The notes beneath the pieces are model-generated. The model did no database searches. It saw only the letters and a program-made list of their open reading frames with translations, and was not told the origin of the DNA. 53,842 nucleotides of DNA, taken from Streptomyces sp. A0958 (GTDB lineage Bacteria; Actinomycetota; Actinomycetes; Streptomycetales; Streptomycetaceae). The stretch lies in contig NZ_SSBK01000041.1 of NCBI RefSeq assembly GCF_004795035.1, positions 1 to 53,842 of the forward strand. Reading direction: 5' to 3'. The translations under genes and the position numbers were made by a program. Below, piece by piece: positions 43,300 to 52,045 of this stretch (position 1 is its first letter; each line of letters opens with the position of its first letter).

Positions 43300-44649
43300 T
43301 CAGTCCGCAGCCTCCGGTCCCGCGTCCGGCGCCCGGACCGGGGTCGTCCCGCGCACCGGCCGGTTCAGAATCCGGTCCTCCAGCGCGGCGCGCCAGGCCG
43401 GTGCGGCGGCCTCCTGGGCCGGCACCGAGCCACGTCCGCCCCGGGCCAGGAAGTCCGCCAGCGGCAGGGTCGCGGCGCCCACGGTGACGGCGTCGGGGCC
43501 CAGGCTGCTCAGCTCCACGGTGACCTTGGCGGCCGGGTGGGACAGCGAGTAGGCCGCGGCGTGGGCCCGGACCTCGTCGAGGTGGCGGGCCCCGAACTGC
43601 AGCCCTGCCCAGCCGCCGACCAGGATGCGTTCGGGCTGGAGGAGGTTGATGAGGCCGGCCAGCCCGGCGCCCAGGTACTCGGCGGTCTCCCGCACCACCG
43701 TGCGCGCGGCGGGATCGGGGCCGGCGCCGTCGTGCGGACCGGCCGCGGCGAGTACCGCGGTGAGCCGGGTCTCCTCGTCGACGCCTTCCGGGGGGCGCCC
43801 GCCGGCCTCCTGCCAGCGCTGCAGGATCGCCTCCGCGCCCGCGTACGCCTCCAGGCAGCCCGGTGAACCGCAGCGGCACCGCCGGCCGCCGACGTGCACG
43901 GTCAGATGGCCCCATTCGAGGGCCTGCCCCAGCGGGGTGTCCTCCGCGAAGAGGCAGGCGCTGACGCCGGAGCCGAACAGGACCACCACGGCGCTGCGCG
44001 CGCCCCGGCCGGCCCCGAACCACATCTCGGCCTGGCCGAGCGTCTTGGCCCCGTTGTCGATGACGTACGGCACGGAGTCCGGCAGTCCGCTGGACTCGCG
44101 CAGCAGCGTCTCCAGGGGGACCGCGTCCCAGCCGATGGTCTGGCCGTGCACGACCGCGCCCCGCACCGGATCGTGCTCCACGACGCCGGGGACGCCGATG
44201 CCGACGCCGATCAGGCCGTCCGTGCCGAGCCCGGCGGCGGCCAGCACCTCGTCGACACCGTTGCGGATGTGCTCCACGATCATGTCGACCTCGTAGAGGT
44301 TCTCGGCCAGCGGGCGTTCGGTACGGGCGAGTTCGGACAGCGTGAAGTCGAAGGCCTCGATGCGGACCCGGGTCTCGCCGACGTCGATGCCGATCAGATG
44401 GCCGCGGTGCGGGTTGACCCGCAGCAGCATGCGGGGGCGTCCGCCGTCGGACTCCACGCTGCCGGCCTCCTCGACCAGCCCCTCGGCGGCCAGTTCGGTG
44501 ACGACGTTGCTGACGGAGCCCGAGCTGAGGCCGGTCGCGGGGCTCAGTTCCTGGCGACTCAACGGCCCATCGAAATACAAACGTTGCAATACGGCCGCAC
44601 GGCTGTTCCTGCGCAGGTCACGCACCGTACGTCTGCTCTGCTGGGCCAT
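43300..44649 (-). CDS. ROK-family transcriptional repressor
   Basis: 449 residues. An N-terminal MarR-type winged helix (PLSRQELSPATGLSSGSVSN) is followed by a sugar-kinase-like ROK domain with GIDVGETRVRIE, GVGIGVPGVVEH, and the zinc motif CRCGSPGCLE. ROK repressors such as NagC and XylR sense sugars or sugar phosphates. It is divergent from a sugar ABC importer operon with strong inverted repeats between them. The C-terminal 60 residues are an unstructured Ala/Pro-rich extension. Confidence 0.9.
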   Translation of the reverse strand: MAQQSRRTVRDLRRNSRAAVLQRLYFDGPLSRQELSPATGLSSGSVSNVVTELAAEGLVEEAGSVESDGGRPRMLLRVNPHRGHLIGIDVGETRVRIEAFDFTLSELARTERPLAENLYEVDMIVEHIRNGVDEVLAAAGLGTDGLIGVGIGVPGVVEHDPVRGAVVHGQTIGWDAVPLETLLRESSGLPDSVPYVIDNGAKTLGQAEMWFGAGRGARSAVVVLFGSGVSACLFAEDTPLGQALEWGHLTVHVGGRRCRCGSPGCLEAYAGAEAILQRWQEAGGRPPEGVDEETRLTAVLAAAGPHDGAGPDPAARTVVRETAEYLGAGLAGLINLLQPERILVGGWAGLQFGARHLDEVRAHAAAYSLSHPAAKVTVELSSLGPDAVTVGAATLPLADFLARGGRGSVPAQEAAAPAWRAALEDRILNRPVRGTTPVRAPDAGPEAAD

Positions 44650-44700
44650 CCGGGCTGCTCCTTCGCTCGCTCGCGAGGCACGCTACCCCGCCCCCGACTC

Positions 44701-44747
44701 TTGACGCGACCTTTCCCTGAGGCTTAACTCGCGTCATAAATTAAGCC
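44701..44747 (+). promoter_or_regulatory. Importer promoter with two interleaved inverted repeats (candidate ROK operator)
   Basis: TGACGCGA (44702-44709) pairs with TCGCGTCA (44729-44736), and GGCTTAA (44721-44727) pairs with TTAAGCC (44741-44747); both are perfect. TTGACG at 44701-44706 and TTAACT at 44724-44729, 17 bases apart, make a plausible sigma-70-type promoter for the importer operon. The repeats overlap this promoter, as expected of a repressor site. Confidence 0.6.
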
Positions 44748-44833
44748 ATGAGACAGTTGGGCCGCACGCCGGGTTGGGCCGGGGGCTCAGCACGTCCGGC
44801 TTGCACGCTCCTCAGAAAGGGACACCTGGAGCC

Positions 44834-46147
44834 ATGCGAAAAATCCGTATAGTCGCGAGCGGCGCGGCCGTAGTCTCCCTGCTCGCCGGTGCGACCGCGT
44901 GTGGTGGCGGAGAGTCCACGGGCGGTGGGTCCAGCTCGCCGAAGACCCTGACCTACTGGGCCTCCAACCAGGGCCCGAGCCTCGAGGCCGACAAGAAGAT
45001 CCTCACGCCCGAGCTGAAGAAGTTCGAGAAGCAGACCGGTATCAAGGTCAAGCTGGAAGTCGTCCCCTGGTCGGACCTGCTCACCCGAATCCTCACCGCC
45101 ACGACCTCCGGCCAGGGCCCCGATGTGCTGAACATCGGCAACACCTGGTCGTCCTCGCTCCAGGCGACCGGCGCGCTGCTGCCGTGGGACGACGCGAACT
45201 TCGCCAAGGTCGGCGGCCGTGACCGCTTCGTGGAGTCGGCGCTCGGTTCGGCCGGCGCCGAGGGCAAGGACCCCGCCGCGCTGCCGCTCTACTCCATGGC
45301 GTACGCCCTCTACTACAACAAGGCGATGTTCAAGGAGGCCGGCATCGAGAAGCCGCCGGCCACCTGGGACGAGATGGCCGAGATCGGCAAGAAGCTGTCG
45401 AAGAACGGCAAGTGGGGCCTGGGCGCCGAGGGCTCGAACCTCTCCAACAACATCCACCAGGTGTTCGTCCTGGCCAAGCAGCACGGTGCGGACTTCTTCG
45501 ACTCCTCCGGCAAGCCGAAGTTCACCGACGACAAGGTCGTCGCGGCCGTCAAGCAGTACGTCGACATGATGGCCAAGGACAAGATCGTCGCCCCCGGCAA
45601 CGCCGAGTACTCGCAGAACCAGTCGCTCAGCGACTTCTCCAAGGGCAAGACGGCCATGGTGCTGTGGCAGGCCGCGGCCACCACGTTCAAGTCCCAGGGC
45701 ATGAAGGACTCCGACTGGGGCGTCGCCCCGGTGCCGGTCCAGTCCGGGACGCCGGGCCAGGGCCAGCAGCTCAACTCGATGGTGGCCGGCATCAACATCG
45801 CCGTCTTCAAGAACAGCAAGAACCTCGACGGCGCCACCCAGTTCGTCAAGTTCATGACGAGCGACGAGGAGCAGAGGCTCCTCTGCAAGACGTACGGCTC
45901 GATCCCGCCGGTCAAGGCCGCCCAGGACGACGAGGCGTTCAAGCGGCCCGAGCTGGAGGTGCTGAAGAACACCCTCGCCACCAGCGCTGCCGCGCTGCCG
46001 CAGGTCACCAACGAGTCGCAGTTCGAGACGGCGGTCGGCACCGCGGTCAAGTCCCTCTTCGCCAAGGCCGCCGGCGGTGCCGCGATCACCACGGCGGACG
46101 TCAAGGCCGAGCTCACCAAGGCTGAGCAGCAGATGGCCAGTCAGTGA
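44834..46147 (+). CDS. Sugar ABC transporter substrate-binding lipoprotein
   Basis: 437 residues. A lipoprotein signal ends at Cys23 (LLAGATACGGG), followed by a family 1 extracellular binding protein (LTYWASNQGPSLEADKKILT, GQGPDVLNIGNTWSSSLQ, AGIEKPPATWDEMAEIGKKL). It captures a sugar outside the cell for the two permeases that follow. The stop overlaps the first permease start (GTGA). No ATPase gene is present, so a shared MsiK-type ATPase is likely. The nearby GH3 remnant hints at a beta-glycoside oligosaccharide, but that is only an inference. Confidence 0.92.
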   Translation: MRKIRIVASGAAVVSLLAGATACGGGESTGGGSSSPKTLTYWASNQGPSLEADKKILTPELKKFEKQTGIKVKLEVVPWSDLLTRILTATTSGQGPDVLNIGNTWSSSLQATGALLPWDDANFAKVGGRDRFVESALGSAGAEGKDPAALPLYSMAYALYYNKAMFKEAGIEKPPATWDEMAEIGKKLSKNGKWGLGAEGSNLSNNIHQVFVLAKQHGADFFDSSGKPKFTDDKVVAAVKQYVDMMAKDKIVAPGNAEYSQNQSLSDFSKGKTAMVLWQAAATTFKSQGMKDSDWGVAPVPVQSGTPGQGQQLNSMVAGINIAVFKNSKNLDGATQFVKFMTSDEEQRLLCKTYGSIPPVKAAQDDEAFKRPELEVLKNTLATSAAALPQVTNESQFETAVGTAVKSLFAKAAGGAAITTADVKAELTKAEQQMASQ

Positions 46148-47157
46148 GTGATGCGTCCATGACCACCACCGTGAACCTCGCGCAGGGGGAACCGACGGTG
46201 CGCAAGGACACCCCCGGGGAGGCGCCGCGCAAGCAGCGCCGCCCGGGGCGCCTGCGCCGTCTCGGTCTGCCCTACCTGCTCCTGCTCCCCGCAGTCGTGC
46301 TGGAACTCCTCGTCCACCTGGTGCCGATCGGCTTCGGCTTCATCATGGCGTTCAAGGAGCTCACGCAGTTCTATCTGCGGGACTGGTCCGGTGCGCCCTG
46401 GCGCGGCCTGGAGAACTTCCGCATCGCCGTCGACTTCGACGCACCCGTCGGCAAGGCGCTGCTGCACTCGTTCTGGGTCACCTGTCTGTTCACCGTGCTG
46501 GCGGTCGCCCTCAGCTGGCTGCTGGGCGTCGCGGCGAGCATCTTCATGCAGGAGGCCTTCGCCGGCCGGGGATTCCTGCGGACGCTGTTCCTCGTGCCGT
46601 ACGCCCTGCCCGTCTACGCGGCGGTCATCACCTGGGCCTTCATGTTCCAGCGGGACAACGGTCTGGTGAACCACGTCCTGCACGACCAGCTCGGCCTCAC
46701 CGACGGGCTGCCCTTCTGGCTGATCGGTGACAATGCCTTCTACACCCTGCTGATCGTCTCGGTCTGGAAGGGCTGGCCCTTCGCCTTCCTGATCGTGATG
46801 GCGGGCCTGCAGAACATCCCCAAGGAGCTCTACGAGGCGGCCGCGCTGGACGGCGCCGGCATGTGGCAGCAGATCCGCCGCATCACCCTGCCGTCGCTGC
46901 GTCCGGTCAACCAGGTGCTGGTCCTCGTGCTGTTCCTGTGGACGTTCAACGACTTCAACACACCGTTCGTGCTGTTCGGCAAGGCGGCCCCGGAGTCCGC
47001 GGACCTCATCTCCGTGCACATCTACCAATCGTCGTTCGCGACCTGGAACTTCGGCACCGGAGCGGCGATGTCGGTCCTGCTGCTGCTGTTCCTGCTGCTG
47101 GTGACGGCGGTCTACCTGCTGTTCACCTCTCGTGGGAGGAAGACCTCACGTGGCTAG
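46144..47157 (+). CDS. Sugar ABC transporter permease (MalF-like)
   Basis: 337 residues with six membrane segments after a basic leader; the ATPase-contact EAA motif is EAAALDGAGMWQQIRRITLP. It sits in the cytoplasmic membrane as half of the importer channel. GTG start overlapping the binding-protein stop; a later ATG (MTTTVNLAQ) is possible. It overlaps the next permease by eight bases. Confidence 0.93.
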   Translation: MSDASMTTTVNLAQGEPTVRKDTPGEAPRKQRRPGRLRRLGLPYLLLLPAVVLELLVHLVPIGFGFIMAFKELTQFYLRDWSGAPWRGLENFRIAVDFDAPVGKALLHSFWVTCLFTVLAVALSWLLGVAASIFMQEAFAGRGFLRTLFLVPYALPVYAAVITWAFMFQRDNGLVNHVLHDQLGLTDGLPFWLIGDNAFYTLLIVSVWKGWPFAFLIVMAGLQNIPKELYEAAALDGAGMWQQIRRITLPSLRPVNQVLVLVLFLWTFNDFNTPFVLFGKAAPESADLISVHIYQSSFATWNFGTGAAMSVLLLLFLLLVTAVYLLFTSRGRKTSRG

Positions 47158-48034
47158 CCACACCGTCCCCAGGGGCCGTGCCTCGCGCTCGCCGATGGCC
47201 TCCCCGCGCTCCTTCGTCTGGTTCCGGCGGGTCTTTCTGACCCTGCTGGCGGGCTTCGTCCTGCTGCCCGTGTACGTCATGGTCTCCAGCTCCCTGAAAC
47301 CGCTGGAGGACGTGTCCGGAAAGTTCGAGTGGCTCCCCACCGGGCTGACGATCCGGCCGTACTTCGACATCTGGGAGACGGTGCCGCTGCGGAAGTACTT
47401 CGTCAACTCCCTGATCGTGGCGGGCTCCGCGACCGTACTGTCCGTGATCATCGCGGTGTTCGCGGCCTACGCGGTCAGCCGCTACACCTTCCGGGGCAAG
47501 CGTGTCTTCACCGTCACGGTGCTGTCCACGCAGATGTTCCCCGGCATCCTCTTCCTGCTGCCGCTGTTCCTCATCTACGTGAACATCGGCGACGCCACCG
47601 GCATCGCGCTGTTCGGTTCGCGCGGCGGGCTGATCCTCACCTATCTCACGTTCTCGCTGCCGTTCTCCATCTGGATGCTCATCGGCTACTTCGAGTCCGT
47701 GCCCAGGGAGCTGGACGAGGCCGCCATGGTGGACGGGTGCGGGCCGCTCAAGGCCCTGATCAGGGTGGTGGTGCCGGCCGCGACCCCGGGCATCGTCGCG
47801 GTCGCCGTCTACGCGTTCATGACGGCCTGGGGTGAGGTGCTGTTCGCCTCCGTCATGACCACGGAGAACACCCGCACGCTCGCAGTCGGGCTGCAGGGCT
47901 ACTCCACACAGAACGACGTGTACTGGAACCAGATCATGGCCGCCTCACTCGTCGTGAGCATCCCCGTGGTCGCCGGATTCCTGCTGCTCCAGCGGTACCT
48001 GGTCGCCGGCCTGACGGCCGGGGCGGTCAAATGA
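47150..48034 (+). CDS. Sugar ABC transporter permease (MalG-like)
   Basis: 294 residues with six membrane segments and the EAA motif DEAAMVDGCGPLKALIRVVV. It is the second half of the importer channel. The GTG at 47150 with GGGAGGAAG upstream is preferred over the longer frame. A strong hairpin starts ten bases after the stop, ending the three-gene operon. Confidence 0.93.
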   Translation: MASHTVPRGRASRSPMASPRSFVWFRRVFLTLLAGFVLLPVYVMVSSSLKPLEDVSGKFEWLPTGLTIRPYFDIWETVPLRKYFVNSLIVAGSATVLSVIIAVFAAYAVSRYTFRGKRVFTVTVLSTQMFPGILFLLPLFLIYVNIGDATGIALFGSRGGLILTYLTFSLPFSIWMLIGYFESVPRELDEAAMVDGCGPLKALIRVVVPAATPGIVAVAVYAFMTAWGEVLFASVMTTENTRTLAVGLQGYSTQNDVYWNQIMAASLVVSIPVVAGFLLLQRYLVAGLTAGAVK

Positions 48035-48044
48035 CGCACGGTGA

Positions 48045-48071
48045 CGAGGGTGCCGGACGACGGCACCCTCG
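48045..48071. terminator. Terminator hairpin after the ABC importer operon
   Basis: CGAGGGTGCCG (48045-48055) and CGGCACCCTCG (48061-48071) form a perfect 11-bp stem with a GACGA loop, just past the permease stop. The remaining gap to 48341 has no gene; GAGAGGGCTCTC at 48184-48195 is a near-palindrome that could be an operator for the GH3 remnant. Confidence 0.75.
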
Positions 48072-48341
48072 CCGCCGGGCGGCCGCCCCAGCCGTGGCCG
48101 TGGAATCCCAAACCGCGTACTGAGCAAGGGCAGTGACAGGGCGTCACGCGTCACGCAGCTGTCTGGATTTGGGCTCCGCGCCGGAGAGGGCTCTCTCAAA
48201 TCGGCCGGCGCACCACGGGCCGCCGGCGCCGAGGCACTGCGCTGCCCCGTCGGCGCGCCGCCCGCCCGGCCCGGCCCCGGCTCACGGGCCCCGGGGCCGG
48301 ACTCCGCGCGCCCCACCCCGTCCGCACATCAGGAGCAGTGT

Positions 48342-48945
48342 GTGAACCGGCTGGAGTACCTCGCGCAGTGGCCGTCGCTGCGGTCGGACTCGCGGTCGAC
48401 CCGGTGCTGGAGGAGACCGTGCGAGGGAGATCCTCGGCCGGATGACGGGCGAGGAGAAGATCGGGCAGATGATCCAGCCCGACCTGTCGAGCTGACCGCC
48501 GACGACGTGCGGACCTACCGGATCGGCTCGGCGCTCAACGGCGCCGGCCGATGGCCGGACGGGGACCGCAGGTCCGGCCCCGCCCGGTGGGCCGAGACCG
48601 TCGGCACCTTCTGGGAGGCGGCCCGGGACGCCTACCGCGACCGGCCCTTCCACATCCCGTTCATGTGGGCGAGCGACGCGGTCCACGGCCACAACAACGT
48701 GCACGGGGCCACCGTCTTCCCGCACAACATCGGGCTCGGCGCGGCGCGCGACCCCGGACTCATCCGCCGGATCGGCGCCGCGGCCGCCCGCGAGATCGCG
48801 GCCACCGGCATGGACTGGACATTCGCCCCGACCGTCGCCACCCCCAGGGACCTGCGCTGGGGCCGCTGCTACGAGGGGTACTCCGTGGACCCCGAGATCG
48901 TGCACGCCTACGCCCGCGAGATGGTCGAGGGCCTCCAGGGCGGCT
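48342..48945 (+). pseudogene. Frameshifted and 3'-truncated GH3 family glycosidase
   Basis: A GH3 beta-glycosidase can be read in pieces: VDPVLEETVR, then REILGRMTGEEKIGQMIQPD (about 48423-48480) in another frame, then ELTADDVRTYRIGSALNG onward to DAVHGHNNVHGATVFPHNIG and EMVEGLQGG in a third. The breaks fit a two-base insertion near 48425 and a one-base loss near 48492. Homology stops at about 48945, leaving only the first quarter to third of the enzyme. The last part of the open frame (to 49025) is unrelated. It was probably the partner enzyme of the neighbouring sugar importer. Confidence 0.8.
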
Positions 48946-48949
48946 CGAC

Positions 48950-48974
48950 GTGTTCGCGTGGTGCCAGCGAACAC
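48950..48974. repeat. Perfect 8-bp inverted repeat at the GH3 truncation point
   Basis: GTGTTCGC (48950-48957) and GCGAACAC (48967-48974) flank a 9-base spacer exactly where GH3 homology ends. It could be a recombination scar, an attachment-site core or an incidental hairpin. Confidence 0.4.
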
Positions 48975-49072
48975 CGTGCGGCAAGGGCTCGGAATGACTT
49001 TCAGACGACGTTGACCCGTCAGTAACCTCAATTGAGGTGCCGCGGGTGCGGACGCTCCGACATGCTGGGCGC

Positions 49073-49855
49073 ATGGTGACTCTCGATGGAAAGCCCGTAT
49101 CCGTAAACGACATGCTCCCCCTGGCCTTGACGAACATCGGGCACTTCACGTCCATGCGCGTCGCCGCCGACGGCAGCATCCGCGGCCTGGCGCTGCACAT
49201 GGAACGCCTCGTGCGGGACTGCAAGACCGTGTGGAGCGCGGACTTGGACCCCGAGCGTGTTCGCGAGTGCGTCCGCCAGGGCCTCGAAGGGCAGAGCCGC
49301 CCATGCATCGTCCGCGTCACGATCTACGACCCCAAGGTCGAGATGGGGCGCCCGGGGGACGCCAACGAGCCGCACATCCTGGTGTCCGTGCGCGGTGCCG
49401 GCGCTCTGCCTCCGGAGCCGCTGCGGGCCAAGAGCGTGGTGTACGAACGTGACCTTCCCGAGGTGAAGCACGCCGGTCTCTTCGGCGCTCTGCACGCCCG
49501 CGGGGCGGCGCAGCGGACAGGTTTCGGCGACGCCTTGTTCATCGGCAGAGACGGACTCGTTTCCGAGGGTGGCACCTGGAACATCGGGTTCGTCGACCAG
49601 GAGGGCACCGTGGTGTGGCCGGAGGCTCCGGTATTGCCCGGCGTCACCATGGCCCTGCTTCAGCAGCGCGCGGGGCACCGCGTCGCCACCGTCACCCTGG
49701 CGCAGGCCAAGGGCATGGCCGCAGCCTTCGCCACGAACACCAGCATCGGCGTCCGTCCCCTGTCCGCGATTGATGACGCTGAGTTCCCCGTCGAGCACCG
49801 GGTGCTGAGCCAGCTGCAAGAGACGTACCTGTCCATCCCTGGCGAGAACCTGTAG
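49073..49855 (+). CDS. Class IV aminotransferase-family PLP enzyme
   Basis: 260 residues. The PLP lysine is expected in DLPEVKHAGLFG, and GLVSEGGTWNIGFVD is the typical class IV E-x-x-x-x-N cofactor region. The family includes branched-chain and D-amino acid aminotransferases and aminodeoxychorismate lyase; the substrate cannot be told. There is no ribosome site of note. An AT-rich patch (CCTCAATTGAGG, 49027-49038, a perfect palindrome) lies 35 bases upstream and may be part of the promoter. Neighbours on both sides are remnants, so its context is uninformative. Confidence 0.8.
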   Translation: MVTLDGKPVSVNDMLPLALTNIGHFTSMRVAADGSIRGLALHMERLVRDCKTVWSADLDPERVRECVRQGLEGQSRPCIVRVTIYDPKVEMGRPGDANEPHILVSVRGAGALPPEPLRAKSVVYERDLPEVKHAGLFGALHARGAAQRTGFGDALFIGRDGLVSEGGTWNIGFVDQEGTVVWPEAPVLPGVTMALLQQRAGHRVATVTLAQAKGMAAAFATNTSIGVRPLSAIDDAEFPVEHRVLSQLQETYLSIPGENL

Positions 49856-49864
49856 GGCAAGCCC

Positions 49865-49978
49865 ATGACGGGGGTGACCAGGTGGGCCGGCCATGAGGCT
49901 CGGCTGCTGCGCACGGCCATGCGAAAGACGGGCAAGGTGTTCGCCGAGCTGGTCGGCGTGAACCCACGCCAGAGGTGA
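49865..49978 (+). pseudogene. XRE-type regulator N-terminal fragment
   Basis: A 37-codon frame reads TRWAGHEARLLRTAMRKTGK and VFAELVGVNPRQ before a TGA. This resembles the start of Streptomyces XRE proteins (helix one and two of the HTH). It is cut off in the middle of the HTH, and sequence resembling an FGE-sulfatase domain follows directly. Confidence 0.5.
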
Positions 49979-51060
49979 TGACCCTCGTTGAGGAGGGCAT
50001 CTACCTGTCCGGCCCGGACAACCGTTCGGTGTGGCTGGACTCGTACCTCATCGACGTCTACCCGACGACCAATGAGGACTACGCGAGGTTCGTGCACGCC
50101 ACTGGGCACCGGCCGCCACAGCACGGGCACGGAGGCCGCTGTCCCGTCACTGAAGCGATCGATCTTGCCTCGTCCCTTCCCGTACCGGTCGAAATTGTCG
50201 GTAACCGAGGGTTTTCGGAGGCCGAACTCGCCGCTGCGGCGGACGAGTCTCACTCCACACTGCTGGCTCAGTCCGGCGTCGACACCGCGATCACGGCCTA
50301 CGACGTGCGCTTGGGAACCATCGAGGCCTGGGTCAAACCGCTTCCCGCTTCGGAGTTCAGCGCTCGTTCCTCTGTAGCCACAGCCGCAACACCTGAACTC
50401 GCGGCCCGTGTAGAGGACGCTCTCGGGACGGATCGCTTCCCGATCAACATCGTGATTTCCGACCAGGTAGGTATCGAGCAGCAGGACGGATACATCCGCG
50501 GTGGTGGGCTGCTGTCGGTTGGCTGTACTACAGGCTTCAATTTGAAGTACCTCACGTCCGACACAAAGCGCTCAGGAACTGCTGGACACTGCACCAAGGT
50601 CTCCAGTCAGACCTATTCGAACCACAGCACCGCGGGTGGGTCGACAACGGTCTCGAAAATCTGGAGCCATCAGGGCTCATGGGGCGACATCGGCTACAAC
50701 TCCACAGGGAGCAAGGCCGCGACTCGCACCTTCTACCACGACACGAATGCCACCAGGTACGCCGACGCGAGAGGGGCCATGCCGTCGACGGGCACGTCCA
50801 TCTGTCACTACGGCCGTACCTCTGGCAAAAGTTGCGGCACGGTCAAGTACCGAAACGTCTCTATCGGAAGTCTGCAGCACATGGTCGTGATGAGTGGCGC
50901 CACCTGCAAGGGCGGTGATAGCGGTGGGCCCTGGTACAGCGGGGGAACCGCCTATGGCATTCATACCGGGCTCACCAACTATGGTGACGGCAACAATCGT
51001 TGTGTCTTCGCGCCCGCCTACCTCTTCCAGAACCGCAGCTACGACGTGTGGACTCGATAA
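49978..51060 (+). CDS. Chimeric ORF: FGE-sulfatase fragment fused to an S1 (streptogrisin-type) serine protease
   Basis: The first 50 residues (EEGIYLSGPDNRSVWLDSYL, then DVYPTTNEDYARFVHATGHR) match the beginning of a formylglycine-generating-enzyme-like domain, which stops at about 50145. The rest is a chymotrypsin-fold protease with His in GTAGHC, an Asp in WGDIGYN and Ser in GGDSGGPW, preceded by an alpha-lytic-type propeptide-like region. No signal peptide remains, so export and maturation are doubtful although the catalytic triad is intact. Codon use in the protease part is less GC-rich than its neighbours, suggesting transfer. Probably a rearrangement product. Confidence 0.7.
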   Translation: MTLVEEGIYLSGPDNRSVWLDSYLIDVYPTTNEDYARFVHATGHRPPQHGHGGRCPVTEAIDLASSLPVPVEIVGNRGFSEAELAAAADESHSTLLAQSGVDTAITAYDVRLGTIEAWVKPLPASEFSARSSVATAATPELAARVEDALGTDRFPINIVISDQVGIEQQDGYIRGGGLLSVGCTTGFNLKYLTSDTKRSGTAGHCTKVSSQTYSNHSTAGGSTTVSKIWSHQGSWGDIGYNSTGSKAATRTFYHDTNATRYADARGAMPSTGTSICHYGRTSGKSCGTVKYRNVSIGSLQHMVVMSGATCKGGDSGGPWYSGGTAYGIHTGLTNYGDGNNRCVFAPAYLFQNRSYDVWTR

Positions 51061-51128
51061 GCGATAGGCGACGTACGTGGGCAGACCGGGACTGCCGGTC
51101 TGCCCACTCACACTCTCCCGGAGGAACC

Positions 51129-51626
51129 ATGGCTCAGATCCGCAGCGCCATCGGCGTCACACTGGCTCTGTTGGTCGTCACACTCGCCGCGTGCAGTGGA
51201 TCCGATGCCGGAGGCGACTCCAAGAAGGAGGGGCGGAAGAGCCCGACGTCCCCCGAGGTTTCGGTGACAGACACCGAGCCACCGATCATTGTCCACAGTC
51301 TCTCTGTACTCCCGGGGATGACCATCGGGGGCACCCTTGTGAGCAGTGACGATGGAAAGTGCCTCACGGTGCGTGGCGTGCGAGCCGAAGAGGATTTCGT
51401 CGCCACGCCGATCTGGCCTAAGGGAACGAAGGTCGTGCGGTCCGATGCTGCGATCGGCGTGAGCGTTCCCGGATACGGGCGCCTGGCCGTTGGCGACCGA
51501 TTCAAGGCTGCCGGCTCCTACTGGGAATCTTCCGATGAACGAGCCCGAGGTATCGAGATCTCCTCCGACTGTCTGGCGGAAGACGGCTTCATCGTGATCA
51601 ACCCGGACTCGATCGAACGCGGCTGA
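51129..51626 (+). CDS. Putative lipoprotein
   Basis: 165 residues. Signal peptide with lipobox (ALLVVTLAACSGSD, Cys at about residue 22), a Ser/Lys-rich linker, then a small beta-rich domain (VLPGMTIGGTLVSSDDGKCL). Domain not recognised. GGAGG precedes the ATG. It follows the protease on the same strand after 68 bases and shares its lower GC, so they may have arrived together. Confidence 0.75.
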   Translation: MAQIRSAIGVTLALLVVTLAACSGSDAGGDSKKEGRKSPTSPEVSVTDTEPPIIVHSLSVLPGMTIGGTLVSSDDGKCLTVRGVRAEEDFVATPIWPKGTKVVRSDAAIGVSVPGYGRLAVGDRFKAAGSYWESSDERARGIEISSDCLAEDGFIVINPDSIERG

Positions 51627-51860
51627 TTCATCGAAGCCGCGACTGGCTGTTGCGGTCGGGTCGTGTCCCGCAGGGCGGCGTGCGCCTATTCCGGTGAGGC
51701 CGGTGGGGCCGCCTCCGGTGGCCATTCTGCTGGTGTTCTCCAGCGAGAGGCCCCCACGGATCAGCATGCTCAGCATCGCGGCCCAGAAGCTCGGGCGGAG
51801 GTCCTGGCCCTCTGCCACGATCGCATCCCCGGTGACAACTGCGTCCGTCGTAGTAGGAAC

Positions 51861-51890
51861 GCCCCCTGCTCCTGACCAGGGGCAGGGGGC
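51861..51890. terminator. Hairpin, first of two
   Basis: GCCCCCTGC (51861-51869) and GCAGGGGGC (51882-51890) form a perfect 9-bp stem. It lies downstream of the lipoprotein gene and before the stronger hairpin at 51911. Confidence 0.6.
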
Positions 51891-51910
51891 CGCTTCGGCG
51901 ATCAGGACAA

Positions 51911-51947
51911 GATGTGGGTGGCGGTCTCACCTGCCGCCACCCACATC
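51911..51947. terminator. Bidirectional terminator hairpin, 14-bp perfect stem
   Basis: GATGTGGGTGGCGG (51911-51924) and CCGCCACCCACATC (51934-51947) are exact reverse complements with a 9-base loop. It separates the plus-strand lipoprotein from the minus-strand gene ending at 52046 and can serve both. Confidence 0.75.
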
Positions 51948-52045
51948 AGAGTTCGGGAAAGCCGGACCCGCTCGACGCACGGGTCGCCGCGCCGGTCGTA
52001 CTCTGCGGTCGTGCCCGGGCCCGGGCCAAGTCCGGCGACGGCCTG

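Larger units (their letters stand above)
51627..52045. other. 419-base convergent gap with two hairpins and no clear gene
   Basis: Frames here are open on both strands but unconvincing in composition. The minus-strand stretch MLSMLIRGGLSLENTSRMAT (about 51760-51700) may be a relic. The two hairpins listed separately are the only clear structures. Confidence 0.4.
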
